A stretch of DNA of 64,000 nucleotides from Distichodus sexfasciatus (Eukaryota > Chordata > Actinopteri > Characiformes > Distichodontidae). Shown piece by piece: positions 26,161-37,843 of this stretch. How positions within the stretch are numbered: position 1 is the first letter of the stretch; each line of letters starts with the position of its first letter. The stretch covers positions 356,462-420,461 of the forward strand of contig JAVGVS010000296.1 in assembly GCA_032718565.1 (NCBI GenBank), written 5' to 3'. The translations under genes and the position numbers were made by a program. Under the pieces are notes generated by a model. It saw only the letters and a program-made list of their open reading frames with translations. It was not told the origin of the DNA and searched no databases.

Positions 26161-27886
26161 ATGACTGTAAGTCCATCTTTATTGATTTTTCATGCAGAAA
26201 CCTTTTGCAGTATTTTGATAGATAAAATTATGATACATTCTAATTATGAAATATAAAGAAAGAGATTACGCTTTGAAAAATTGTTCCATTTAAATCCAAG
26301 AGTTTCTAAAGTGTAGAAGAGTTTTAATTCTCTCTTTCTCTCTTTGTCAGGCCGTGGTGTTACTGGTTCTCTGTCTCCCTCTAGTGGTCTGGAGTGCAGC
26401 GGTTTCTAATAAACTGTTTCCTGTAGACTGCAGTGATGTTTACAGTTCAGGGAAAACACTGAGTGGAGTTTATTTCATCTGCCCCACTGTGCAGCAACCT
26501 GTCGAGGTTTATTGTGAAATGGGAACGGGTAATGCAAAGTGGACGGTATGCGTTTTTGTGACCTTCGTTTTATTTATGTATTTATTCTTATTCACACCAT
26601 TTCACTGTGAAATTGCAATTTAATCCTAAGCTAAAAATCATCAATATCTCACCTGTAGGTGATTCAGCGCAGGATGGATGGCTCTGTCAATTTCTACCGG
26701 CCATGGAGTCAATATAAATCAGGCTTTGGCAACAAGAAGGGGGAGTACTGGCTGGGTGAGGTGACATGTCCAACGACTTTTGCTGTTTTTTATGTTTTTG
26801 AAACATTGGTAGCATGATGGTTTGGGAGTTGATCCCGTGATCGAAGGGTCACCTGTTAGAATTCCTGGAGCGGTAAAGGTACCACTGAGGTACTGTCCAC
26901 AGGGGTTCTGCCAAAACGTTTGGTTGTGGTGCACTGTGTGTTTCAAATTTTTAATGAAATGCACAAGCTATGAAATACTTTTGGGGCAGTTGGTAGCGTA
27001 ATGGTTAGGACGATCACCCTGTGACCGGTAAAGGTACCACTGTGGCCTCATGAGCAAGGTACCATCCCCATGCCCTGCTACCCTGGAGCTGCCCTTGTCA
27101 GCTGCCCACTGCTCTTTTCCGATTGGTTTAGATGCAGAGGTCACATTTGGTTGTGGTGCAGTGTGCGTTATGGACCTTTCACATCTGCTTAAATATCTTT
27201 AGGTTTGGAGAATATCTACCAGCTGACACGCAAGAGAAGGTACGAGCTAAGGGTGGACATGGAGGACTTTCATGGAGGGATGGTTTACGCCAGATACTCG
27301 TCCTTCTTGGTGGAATCTGAAGCAAACGGCTACAGACTCCGTGTTAGCGGCTACATCGATGGAGGGGCAGGTGAGGGAGAAAGAATTCAACAAACAAACA
27401 AAAAAAACATTAAAGCTGTGCTCAAGGCTTGTTTTTCTGTATTTGCAGTTTGTTAGAAGAATATTTTAATAATAGGGGTGTGATGAGATCTCATGGAATT
27501 AAAACATGACAATATTTCTCGTTGAGGTGAAAAGCTGTCTTGCAAAAAAGTACATTATTTCTATGACAAAATAAAAAATACATTGATTATTTATGGTAAT
27601 AAAAATTGAAGGGTTAATTCTCTTCGGCTTTGCAGGAGACTCTCTGGCCTACCACGATGGCGAAAAGTTCAGCACCTTTGATAAAGATCAGGATTCCTCT
27701 GAAGCTCACTGTGCTCAGGTGTATTTAGGAGCATTCTGGTATAAAGGCTGTCATGTAGCAAACCCCAATGGTGTTTACATGTGGGGTCGGCACCCTCAGT
27801 ACGCCCAAGGAGTCAACTGGCATACATGGAGGGGACATTACTATTCACTTAAATCTATTACCATGAAAATTAGACCTGTGACCTAG
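26161..27886 (+). CDS. mfap4: mfap4-like gene B: secreted fibrinogen-related-domain protein
   Basis: Same architecture as gene A. Exons 26161-26166 (Met-Thr), 26351-26545, 26659-26755, 27203-27370, 27636-27886 (stop TAG); 717 nt, 238 residues. Signal peptide MTAVVLLVLCLPLVVWSA. FReD begins at VDCSDVYSSG, then VEVYCEMGTG (the usual second Cys after MG is replaced by Thr-Gly), VIQRRMDGSVNFYRPWSQYK, GFGNKKGEYWLG, YELRVDMEDF and YARYSSF. The last exon has FSTFDKDQDSS (calcium site), LGAFWYKGCHVANPNGVY (ligand pocket) and the terminal MKIRPVT. All junctions are GT-AG. Two family A SINEs sit in the intron 26756-27202. Confidence 0.9.
26805..27180 (+). mobile_element. Two tandem family A SINEs in mfap4 B intron 3
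   Basis: First copy about 26,805-26,950 (GGTAGCATGATGGTTTGGGA, TAAAGGTACCACTGAGGTAC, truncated body), second about 26,975-27,180 (GGGGCAGTTGGTAGCGTAAT, then the complete body to TTTGGTTGTGGTGCAGTGTG). Both in the same orientation as the gene. Confidence 0.75.
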
Positions 27887-28840
27887 AACATTTCTGAAAC
27901 ATTAAAACGATGTTTAACACAGATATTTAACCTTTATGTTTCTCCATGCAGCTCTATAATAGGCAGTAAAAGCACTTACTCTGAAATGAACTTACATTTA
28001 AAAAAAGATGAGACAATATTTGTCACTTTCAGTATTTACAAAATTGTAAATTAATTATAAAAATGTGTTATTTGTCATATTAAGTACAAGGCATAAAACG
28101 TAGACACTGTATTATATTTTGCTTTTTGCATTTTTTAAATTAGGTTTTATGACATTATTGAATCTTTTCGTTTGGTTTGTCCATGTGATTGTCTCAAACA
28201 TGTTGATTGAAATTGCAGACGTTTTTGTTTTTAATCTTTCAGGTGTGTCAAATTTATGTCCTAATAAATAAATGATTAAATGTATGATGAAGTATGTTTT
28301 TATTTATGATGAACTACATCTGCTCCTGCTGCTGCAGTGTTGCAATCACAAATATTGAGCAAGAGCCCTAAAAGCAGAATTTACAGCTTTTCGTAACCGA
28401 GTAAGTGCTGAATGTTGAGGCTGTGTCACTGCTGACGTTTGGCTGGATTTTGCAACTTAAGGTAAAGGCAAAAAAGACCTTTATTAACCCCAAAGTGTAA
28501 GTGCCAAATTGCATCTTCAGTGCAAAACAGAGGTAAACAGTCAGAAGGTCAATTGCGCAAAATATAAATAAGCATAGTAACGTGTTAAAAAACTTAAATA
28601 AAAAAAAAAAGTGTATGAATAAATAAAGTTAGCAATAAAAAGAAATAACAGTAAATAACAACTTGCTCTGTAGTCCCAGAACGCCTGAGTGTGTTCAAGT
28701 AAAAATTCCGTTTAAAAAGTTCAACAATTTCAAACAAATGCAAAGCTGAATGAGATGTTCTCCTGCTCCACCCTGAGATCGTGTCGACTCACAGGAATTT
28801 CCAGAAGAAGCTCAGTTGTAGTTAGGAGGAGTTTCAGCTC
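27887..28840. other. Intergenic region between mfap4 B and C
   Basis: 3' UTR of gene B with AATAAA near 28,263, then A/T-rich sequence. At about 28,455-28,600 a LINE-tail-like repeat (GACCTTTATTAACCCCAAAG, AGTGCAAAACAGAGG). No gene seen. Confidence 0.5.
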
Positions 28841-28848
28841 CAACAGGG

Positions 28849-28890
28849 TTTAAAAGCATGAGCTCCACGTCGAGGAGAGAAACTCTGTTG
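28849..28890 (+). promoter_or_regulatory. Promoter and noncoding first exon of mfap4 gene C
   Basis: TTTAAAAG at 28849-28856 precedes a leader ending at 28890 (CTGTTG/GTAAGT). The next exon ends with the start codon at 29162-29167. Confidence 0.5.
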
Positions 28891-29161
28891 GTAAGTGACT
28901 TTAACATCTTCCTGTTGATTTTTCTGTTGCACTTCATGGATTCTGCAGAGATTATTATAAACTGCTGTTAACCTACAGATTTACGTTACGATGCAACAAA
29001 ATGTGGTGTTTTTAACATCGTACATTCCTTCCTCACGTACAGTATTGTTGTTCTCCCTGTTGACTAAAACCTTCTGAATCATATGCCAGGTGTTGGATCT
29101 GGGGTCTCTCCATCAGGATTACAAGAGTTTTGGTGTTTGGTGAAACGTTAAAGAGAATAAA

Positions 29162-31805
29162 ATGAGCGTAAGTCACAGCGCACTTCCAGTTAATCTACTT
29201 TATACTCTAATACGGTTTATTTAACTGTTATCTTTTATTTTACTGAACTGATGCTGTTTGCTGCTGTGTAAAGGACGGGGTCGTGTACGTTTTGTTAGGG
29301 TCTGAAGCAGACAACTTTCAAAACTTACACAGCTTAAAATTAACACTTAAATAGAAAGTTAAAATTAATTAAATATTTCAGATAGCACATGTTCCTGCCC
29401 TACAAATAACTCTAGTGTTAATTAAAAAGACAATATGTTAATTAAAGTGTTAATATGTTAATTAAAGCGTTAATATGTTAATTAAAGCGTTAATGTGTTA
29501 ATTAAAGTGTTAATGTGTTAATTAAAGGGTTAATTAAAATGACCTGAGATTCGAAACTTAAGTTGAAACCTGTGAGTGGAGCTTTAACTCCGAATTTTTA
29601 ACTCAACTGTTCAGTAATAAATGAACTACCATGTAAACTACAGTTACAGTAACAGTGGTGAAATGTTTTTACTCTGTATTATTTAATTCATTGGCTTTTT
29701 GTTTGTATCATTGCCATTTCTTATTATCTAACTCCGTAAAGAATGACCCAGAACATGTCAGTGGTGGAGGTCTAGTGCCCAGTTCGCTAAACGCCGTTAA
29801 TGTATCTGTCATTTCTCCCAGGTGAAGGTGTTGTTGGCTCTAGTGCTGCCGCTGCTGGTTGAGTCTCAGCTTCCCACAGACTGCTCTGATATTTATGCTA
29901 ACGGCCAAACCCTGAGTGGAGTTTACAGCATCCATCCTGCAGGGGGCGCCGCCGTGCAGGTTTACTGTGACATGGGCTGTGAGGGTCAAACGGAGGACGG
30001 CAGGTGGACGGTAAAGTCTCACAGTGTGGTCATTAGTTCATGTTTTCAGCAGCATCACAGTAAACAGCACCTTTTCATATCCATAAAACATCACACATGT
30101 CTGTATAAGTGGAAAACTGGTTTGAGAAGATGACACCAAACTCCAGCATAAACATATCTGTTCAAAAGTAGTTTCACAGTAAAATGATGTGATTTCTCTG
30201 CATCAGGTGATCCAGAGGAGAATGGACGGCAGTGTGAGCTTCTACAGACCATGGGAGACCTACAAGAAAGGTTTTGGGGACAAATATGGAGAATACTGGA
30301 TTGGTGAGGATTTACACCAACATTTTAATCAGCTGTTATATGTAATGAGCAGACTTGAATTAATGGAACATTTTACCTTGATTACGATTACTGTATAACA
30401 ATTTGAGTTTCTGAGTTTTTTATGTTGGTTTTCTTTGTGATTTTAAAATAATTGAAGAAAACACACAGGTTGGTAGTTTTGTTTTTAAGGGGACAGTATC
30501 TGAACACACTGAAGGAAAGTATTACTTGCCCAGTGCTACTGTTGGGTGACAAAATGATATTAAATAAGATTTTTTGAGCAGTGTGTATCCCGTCATCTCT
30601 AATGTAATTATATTTCATGTGTTTCCTAATTCATCACACCTGTGTTCTTGTTTCCTCTGTACTGCAGGACTGGAGAACCTCTACCAGCTCACCAGCAAGA
30701 GGAAGTACGAGCTGAGAGTGGATCTGCAGGACTTTGACCTGATAAAGGTTTACGCCCAGTACTCCTACTTCTCTGTGGAGTCTGAAGCTGACGGCTACAA
30801 ACTCCACGTTAGCGGCTTCATTAATGGAGGAGCAGGTGAGAACAAGAAATATGTGAATATGTAAAATACAGAGACTTTAAGTCTTTACCGCCTGTATCCT
30901 TGTTCGTACACCGCGCATTACACGGAAGAACACACACCACTTTCACTGATATTGCAAAACTATTGCAGTCACATGTCACTGATGTGATTGCCGTTGTGGC
31001 AGTTTTATCCAAGTTCCTAAAACTCTATTGGTGCTCCAGAAAACACATCAGTAACCAAACAGAAAGGAAAATCTCACTGTCCTCCACTCCCACAGAGTGG
31101 ATAAAATGGTGTTCCTAAAAATATTCACATTTTTGTTATGCAAGTTAACTCATTAAGGCTTGCAGCTGGGTCTATTGATGGCCTGAATTTATCTTCATCG
31201 TCTGAATTTTTGTGCATTTAGTTTTCCCCTCAGTAGCAATCATTTTACAATCCAGCATCCAAACATATTGTTATTTGGTCTGGTTCACTCAGAAGCACGT
31301 CCTTAGCAACAAGCTGTTTTAAAACTCTCTATTTAGGTTTCTTATAATTGTATTGAATCCCCCAATTTTCTGAAAAACTAATGACGCTATGTTTTTAACA
31401 TTTGCCTGCTTTTACAGTCTGCTCAGTTTTTTTAAACTTCTCCTCCATTGCTGTAGCTTCACCTCTTTGCATTCAACGATTTCTGTTTCTAATTAAACAT
31501 CTTCTGGAACTTTTCACACATTGTATAACTTCTCTTCATTGTCTGCAGGTGATTCTCTGGCTTCAAGCAACGGTCAGAAGTTCTCCACCTTTGACAAAGA
31601 CCAGGACGCACATAAAACGGGAAACTGTGCTAAAACGTACCTGGGAGGCTTCTGGTATGCCGCCTGTCACCATGCCAACCCCAACGGAATTTACCTGCAC
31701 GGGCACAACTCCACCCACTATGCCATTGGAAATGTGTGGTACCACTGGAAAGGTCATGATTACAGTCTGAAGACCATCACCATGAAGATCAGGCCTGTAT
31801 CTTAG
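29162..31805 (+). CDS. mfap4: mfap4-like gene C: secreted fibrinogen-related-domain protein
   Basis: Exons 29162-29167 (Met-Ser), 29822-30010, 30207-30303, 30668-30835, 31549-31805 (stop TAG); 717 nt, 238 residues. Signal peptide MSVKVLLALVLPLLVESQ; FReD from LPTDCSDIYANG, with VQVYCDMGCEG, VIQRRMDGSVSFYRPWETYK, YELRVDLQDF and YAQYSYFSVESEADGYKL. Last exon: FSTFDKDQDAHKTGNC (calcium site), LGGFWYAACHHANPNGIYLH (ligand pocket), WKGHDYSLKTITMKIRPVS. This and gene D are the most canonical copies. The exon lengths 97 and 168 nt are the same as in the other three, supporting tandem duplication. Confidence 0.92.
29413..29545 (+). repeat. Tandem 20-bp repeat with TTAATTAA palindromes
   Basis: About six units of the form GTTAATTAAAGTGTTAATAT, with small changes (GCG for GTG, ATGT for ATAT), in the first coding intron of mfap4 C. 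Each unit contains the palindrome TTAATTAA, a homeodomain-type site. Confidence 0.85.
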
Positions 31806-31827
31806 TATATAGTGGCGTGTAACTGCT

Positions 31828-32043
31828 GAGGCAGTTGGTAGTGTAACGGTTAGAGAGTGGGCCCCGCGTTTGGAAGTTCAAGTACCGGACTGGTAAAAGT
31901 ACTTTCCCCAAGCTTTGCTCCCCAAGCGCTGCCAAAAAGCTGCTCACTGCTCTTTCACGGATTGGTCAAATGAAGAGGTTCCATTTCGTTGTGTTGCAAC
32001 AGTACACACACACACACACACACATATATATACGTATATATAC

Positions 32044-32079
<36 letters not shown>

Positions 32080-32080
32080 A
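31828..32080 (+). mobile_element. Family A SINE followed by (CA)n(TA)n(TG)n microsatellite
   Basis: 31828-32003: GAGGCAGTTGGTAGTGTAAC, degenerate B box and body ending at TTTCGTTGTGTTGCAACAGT. It is followed at about 32005-32079 by (CA)n, (TA)n and (TG)n tracts, together self-complementary. It lies just after the stop of mfap4 C. Confidence 0.75.
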
Positions 32081-33454
32081 CTGCTGCAACTGTTGCATAC
32101 TCACTCCAGAAGAGGCAAGTTACCTCCGAACTCTCTTAACTGGTTGTGTTAAATTTGTTCACGTTTTGGAAATAAAGATGTGTGTTCCTTCATGGTCTGT
32201 ATCGTGGTGTGTGTACTCTCATAAAGAATCAGACATTCAGGCTCAGATTTTGGCTCCATCTGGTGTTTTTTTCTGATAACAACAGACATATATAGCTCTA
32301 CATAAATAGAGCTGCAGATTTAACATCACACGGGCAGTGCTGCAAGAGACAAGCAGAGCAGTTTTAATGAGCTTTAATACAAAATGAAGATCAGTGTTAT
32401 CATCACCCTCTACCTGATCTCAGGTCAGTGAATCATGAGTTACTTCTGAAAAAAAATCTCGTGGAAATATTTATTTATCTTTTTTATTTATTTATTTTCC
32501 GGTTTGTCTCCCAGGCCCGGTGAGATGTTTTGACGTGACCGGCTGCTCAGGTGGAAGTTTTTTTTATATATTCCAAAATAATGTGGAATAGTAATCCATC
32601 TATTTGTAAGACCCCAGAGGACCACTGCACATAGAGAGAAAGTAGGGACACCATTAACAAAACTCAAAAAATCTATCTATGTAATATCACAAACGGGGAT
32701 TTAGCTGTGTTTATGAGAGACCTGGAGCCTCAAGATGCAGGAACCTACAGACTTAGAGGGTACAAGCAGCCAAGTGAATATGTAAACGTTATAGTGAAGA
32801 TCGGTGAGAAAATATGGTTATTGTTCTGTTGTAATACCTTTTCTCTCGTTCCTGCCGATGTTTGATTGTCTTCATGGTGAACAGATTCTTGTTGTGGGAC
32901 GACACAGAGAGTGACCGGCTATCTGGGAGAGAACATCACCATCGATTGTCACTATCCAGAGGAGTTCAAGAACAACTACAAAAACATGATCAAAATGACA
33001 AATCTCAATATTAAACCATTTATCTATTCCAACTGAGGCTTATGAGGAGAGAGTTTCCTTTGTAGATGACAGAGAAGTGAATTCGTTTCATATTAAAATC
33101 AGTCATTTAACACCGGGTGATGCAGGTCTTTACTTATGCTGTATAATTCACAGTGGAAACACAGGAAGCTACAAATTTACAGTGAAAGCTGGCGAGCTAC
33201 ACATTACTGGTGAGTAGAACACGTATATTAAACATGTAGGAAGTAGTGGTGTCATGTCCTGGTAGAGAAGTCTCATGGCGTGAGGTTAGAGGCTCCTCCC
33301 AAGTCTCTCTGTTTTGGACATTATACTTGTATTAAGAGTAATAGAGGTGATGATCGTGATTGCTCTGCTCCTGCTTTAAATATTCTTTAGAGACGGTAGA
33401 TCTGATCTAGTGCAGCACTCTGCTGTAGTCTGCCTGTTAGGATGTTGAAGAGGT

Positions 33455-33655
33455 CTGTTGGTGGCCTAGGTTGGACACTTGCCTTTGGACCAAGAGGTTG
33501 TGGGTTTGAATCCGACCTCTGGCGTTACCAACATTGGGTCCCTGAGCAAGACCCTTAACCCTAAATTGCTCTCAGAAATTAGGAACTGTCCCTGAAATTA
33601 GGAAATGTAAGTCGCTCTGGGTAAGAGTGTCTGCTAAAAGCTGTAAATGTAAATG
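33455..33655 (+). mobile_element. SINE family B
   Basis: Inside the receptor pseudogene. GGTGGCCTAGGTTGGACACT, GGACCAAGAGGTTGTGGGTT, CCCTGAGCAAGACCCTTAAC and the tail GTCGCTCTGGGTAAGAGTGT with TGTAAATGTAAATG. Nearly full length. Confidence 0.8.
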
Positions 33656-34717
33656 TGTAAAATGAAGACCCAGGTACACAGCCGGCTGTTTGGGGAACAA
33701 GTGGGGAACTGTTGTGTTGAAAGCTGATTTTGATGAACAATAGTCTCACATAGTTCCCTTGTTTCTTGTCCATGCAGTTCAGAGTGCTGTGAGAGTTGGC
33801 CTATTGCAGAGATCTACTGGGGCAGAGGGAACGGTGATAAACTGTAGTGAGTGAGACTGAGAATATGATGATAACCAGTGGTAGTAGAAGGCACACAGGC
33901 TTACTGTTCTTAGGTAGAAGGAGAGTTTTTGTTTCTGGCCCTCGTGCCTCTTTTATGTTTAGTTTTTCAGTAAACGACTTGCAAATGAGTATCATGCCTC
34001 ATGGGACTGTGCCAGAAGTGAACAGTGCATTGCACAGTAAAGAGAAATTTACCTGAAATGTTCTTCTAATTAATTCACTATTTGTGTTTAGGTGGAAACT
34101 CATCATATTCAGTCATTATCACCGTTTGTGACTGCGTAACAGTGCTGCTGATGACTAGTTTAATACTAAGGTTCTACAGACGGAAGATCAAGGCATTAGG
34201 TAAGACTCACATTCACACATACATACACAAATACTACATAGTCAGTTTTGAGTCATTTAAAATGGTCCTCGGCTCCTCATTTAAAATACAAACCAATCAT
34301 TTGTGACAAAAATTAAAATAAATTCAAAACGACTATTTGCCATTTCATGTTCACTGCTGTCCTGGTATCCTGTTGCCATATCTAAAGCGTGAATGCTGAC
34401 TGTAAAATTAAAACCCAAACCTTGGTTTTTACCTTTCCCTCGTGATATGCATAACATGAGAGCACTATGTGTGTCTTTTGGCCTCTACTTCATGACAATT
34501 CTGCCTTTTCTCAGGCGTCACCAACACGAAAACTCCTGGAAATGACGCAGTGAGTAGAGTCCTAATGTCATTTCACGTTGTACGCCCCAGCTTTCCCATG
34601 CTGGATCTGTCACTCTTCCTGTCTGTCAGTGCTGTTGGCTTGTGTGTTTGTCTGGTTTTTGGCCTACAGAGGGATCTCTTGGGTTCTGGTGAGTTAGGCT
34701 AATTGATGGCATGATTA

Positions 34718-35085
34718 TTCATTCATTCATTTTCCGAACCGCTGAATCCCAAGCGGGGTCGCAGGGGTGACCGGAGCCTATCCCGGGAACTTGAGGGTGC
34801 AGGCAGGGAACAAACCTGGGCAGGCGCCAACACACTGCAGGGCAAACACACTCACACAATCACACACACATTCACACCTTACGGAGGCCAATTTAGAGTC
34901 GCCAATCAACCTGTATTGCATGCCTTTGGACAGTGGGAGGAAACCGGAGCACCTGGAGGAAACCCACGCGAACATGGGGAGAGCATGCAAACTCCACACA
35001 GAAAGGCCCTACGGCCGTCCCCGGGGTTCGAACCCAGGACCTTCTCGCTGTGAGGCAGCAGCGCTAACCACTGCGTGATGGCACA
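34718..35085 (-). mobile_element. tRNA-derived SINE-like repeat (third family), antisense
   Basis: The + strand shows TTCATTTTCCGAACCGCTGA, GCAAACTCCACACAGAAAGG and GGGGTTCGAACCCAGGACCT. On the minus strand the head reads GTGGTTAGCGCTGCTGCCTC followed by a B box GGTTCGAACCC, as in a tRNA-derived element. It is a very common repeat type in teleosts. In an intron of the receptor pseudogene; a decayed relative is at about 24,840-25,035. Confidence 0.7.
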
Positions 35086-35099
35086 ATTAGGAACCAGAT

Positions 35100-35640
35100 A
35101 AATCTGGGGCTGGGAGTCTGTAGGATCGCTCTCTCTTGGCTACAACTCGCTTGCTTTCTGCGTCCTTTACTTTCTTTCATGTGCCTTTTGGAATTACGTT
35201 CCATTATGCTTTGGACCATAGTTTCTTTAATAAACTTATTTTTGTGTGTCTCTCACTGTCTTTTGCTGCTACTTTCCACGGCCACCAGAGGGCGACTGCG
35301 TCCTCCTTCGGTGGTGGTTTGTCTTATGTGGCTCTTGCATGCCATAACTGGTGATTTTCTCTTGTGTAATTAGAACTGTGTCAAGCGTATTATCTTGTTG
35401 TTGTGTTTTGAGTCTCAGTGTTTCTGCCTGTTTATTGTTCTGGTTCATGTGTGTTCCCTGGTTTACTTTTGCCTTTTTTGTTCTGAGTTTTATTGAGAGC
35501 ATGTTATACTTTTTGGGAACGGTTTTATCTTTAGAACCAACACCCCAGTTCAAATTGTTTGTTTTTTCCCACCAGCAGCTTGAGTTCCAGCCCCAGTCGG
35601 CCCCCTACCACATATCGACACTGGTTCTATAATGTGATGT
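35100..35640. repeat. Probable unclassified interspersed repeat
   Basis: T-rich stretch with CTTTGGACCATAGTTTCTTT and CACCAGAGGGCGACTGCG, resembling common fish repeats. It contains short open frames without family similarity. Within the pseudogene's last intron. Confidence 0.35.
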
Positions 35641-35757
35641 TGCTTATAACTATTTACATGCCACTTTTTCCAGACGGACATACCCATGGATCCAATCTAC
35701 CAGAGTCTAGACCCTAACACCAATCCAGCCAACTACGAGTCATTAAACATTCAGTGA

Positions 35758-37590
35758 TCTTAGTGTGATCTTACATGATGCTTAGATGATGTCGATGAAT
35801 ATAGTGAGCTCTGCCAGAGTTGACATTAGTGTTAATATTGACTCTTTATGTGTAACAATGCTTTGAAACTGTTCTCTACATGCTTGATTAATGGCTTTGT
35901 TTGAATCAATATTATTTTGGTATAATTACAGTATTATAGTCGTTGTTGTTTACTTTTCGATGCAAGTCACCTGACATGACATTATATTTGTCCTTTTTTG
36001 TATGCTTTTTTTGCCCTAAATCTTGAATCCTGATTTTTAAACAGATTTTTAATTTACAGAGGCAATATTTTGTATAAAAAATATTTTAAATGAATCTTTA
36101 ATATATCGTCTTGTCAAAATATGACCCGACTGAATATTTGTAAAGAATAAAGTCATGTATTGTTTTTTGTGTTTACACACAGGAACATTCTTGCATCTTA
36201 GTTCTTTTCATTCTTACACCGTCTACAAACAAAAGAACATCATTCCTGTCTCTTGCTGTTTCCAACAGAATCACTGTTCCTTTTCTACTTCTAAATAATT
36301 GTCATTTTATTTCTGAATGAATTCGTTTCATAAAAATGTGCTAACAATTGATAATCAAACACCCATGTAGCTTATACCATTATATCATTGTCAAGCCGTG
36401 AAATTTGAACAACTTTCTGTAGCACTTGGTGAAGAAATCTTCAAATGTGGAACAGAAATCAAACCAACTGACACTGTTTATTGTGAAATGTTTTTACATC
36501 TACAGAAAATGAGCATTCATGATTTTTTCTATTTTTCTTTATTACAGTGTTGTTCCCAGAATGTTTAACATGTCAATAACACTTTTTTTTCCAATATAAT
36601 GTTAATTAAAACTCAAAGTATTCTTAAGTTGATTTTTGCACACCCTTCCTAGCTAAAAGAGGGAAGTTGAAGATAAACACAGATACTGCAGATACAGATA
36701 TTAGACAAAAGCAACATCAGCTCTTTTTTTAACACGTTGTTTTCACTTCTGGACCAAAATCTTAGTAGAGTTCAAAATGAAATGTATGCCACGGAGGAAA
36801 TGAAATCTGATTTTGGGACGAGCCACATTTTCTGGTCAGGTATCTGTGGAATGTGTTCTCTCTTCAAACACAGAGCAATTGTTCTCATTTCCGTGTGAAA
36901 CCCTGACAGATTTTAACATGGAGTTGGTCCCACCTTTAGCATTTAGCAGACATTTACCCAGAGACCATTTCCTAATTTCAGGGACAGTGTTCCTCAGAGC
37001 AACTTGGGGATAAGGGTATTGCTCAAGGACTGAATGACGGTAGTGCTGGAGGTAGAATTCGCACGTACAACCTCTTGGTCCAGAGGCAAGTGTTTTAACC
37101 ACTAGACCACCACCACCACAAACTGGTTACAGCTATAACAGCCTCCACTCTTCTAGGAAGGCTTTCCAGAACTCTTCAGCGATGGAATCAGCAGAACATT
37201 GGTCAATTTTATGCACCATTGCACCATGGACCATTGCACTCTGTGACTTTACATGGTCTCCTGCTTGGTGGCAGAGTTGCTGTTTTTCCTAAATTGGCCA
37301 GTAATACAACTTACAGTTGACCATGGAATAAAAATTCATGAACTGTCTTATTGCAAAGTTTGGATCTTCAGAACATTTTCTGTACATTAATCCTGCAACT
37401 CAGGCTCACAGAAACCAGTCAGACAAGCTACAGCTCATTACAATGGAGTCCCTTAGTGTTCAACACTAAACCTTTGTTCACTTTCACGTGATACAGCATA
37501 TTGCCGTAAATGCAACATCAAACAAATATGCCAAACATTAGTTTCCTCATTCATTAAATCAAACCAGTTGAAACCCAGCATTTTAGTGGT
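35758..37590. other. Intergenic region before mfap4 D
   Basis: AATAAA at about 36147 may end the receptor pseudogene transcript. An antisense family B SINE lies at about 36,930-37,125 (CAACTTGGGGATAAGGGTAT, CTCTTGGTCCAGAGGCAAGT, CCACTAGACCACCACC). No gene otherwise. Confidence 0.6.
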
Positions 37591-37600
37591 CTATAAAAAG
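37591..37600 (+). promoter_or_regulatory. TATA box of mfap4 gene D
   Basis: CTATAAAAAG about 220 bp before the exon (37819-37846) that ends with the start codon. A short leader exon between is likely but I could not fix its donor. Confidence 0.55.
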
Positions 37601-37843
37601 ACAGGAGTGGAAACGTTTGGAGCAGCTGGAGCTGGAGCACAGGCAGGTCCATCTTCTTCTTCACTTTTTGCTTCTCCAGTGTTGCACTGTAACTGGTAAT
37701 TAATGTTTGGTAAATTAATAATATCAAACATATGGCATATTTGTATTTCTGCATTATTTTTATATTATTATTTTCATAATTAATATGTTGTACATTTATT
37801 TTTCCTTTTACTGAATAGATAACAGAGTCACGTTTTTAACAAG

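Larger units (their letters stand above)
32384..35757 (+). pseudogene. Broken CD300/pIgR-like (CMRF35-type) Ig receptor
   Basis: Exon-for-exon homologue of the intact gene at 42,630-44,192: signal exon 32384-32423 (MKISVIITLYLISG), first Ig exon 32515-32803, second Ig exon 32885-33209 (CCGTTQRVTGYLGENITIDC), a short orphan Ig-like exon near 33,779-33,848, transmembrane exon 34092-34199, tail exons 34515-34549 and 35674-35757. Lesions: a frameshift in the T-run after GGAAG in the first Ig exon with in-frame stops beyond (TAG, and CACTGCACATAG where the paralogue has TAT), and another frameshift in the second Ig exon giving IYSN then TGA. Splice sites and the tail, including tyrosine motifs YQSL and YESL, still look good, so decay may be recent, or the lesions are assembly errors; several independent ones argue for decay. 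Confidence 0.8.
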
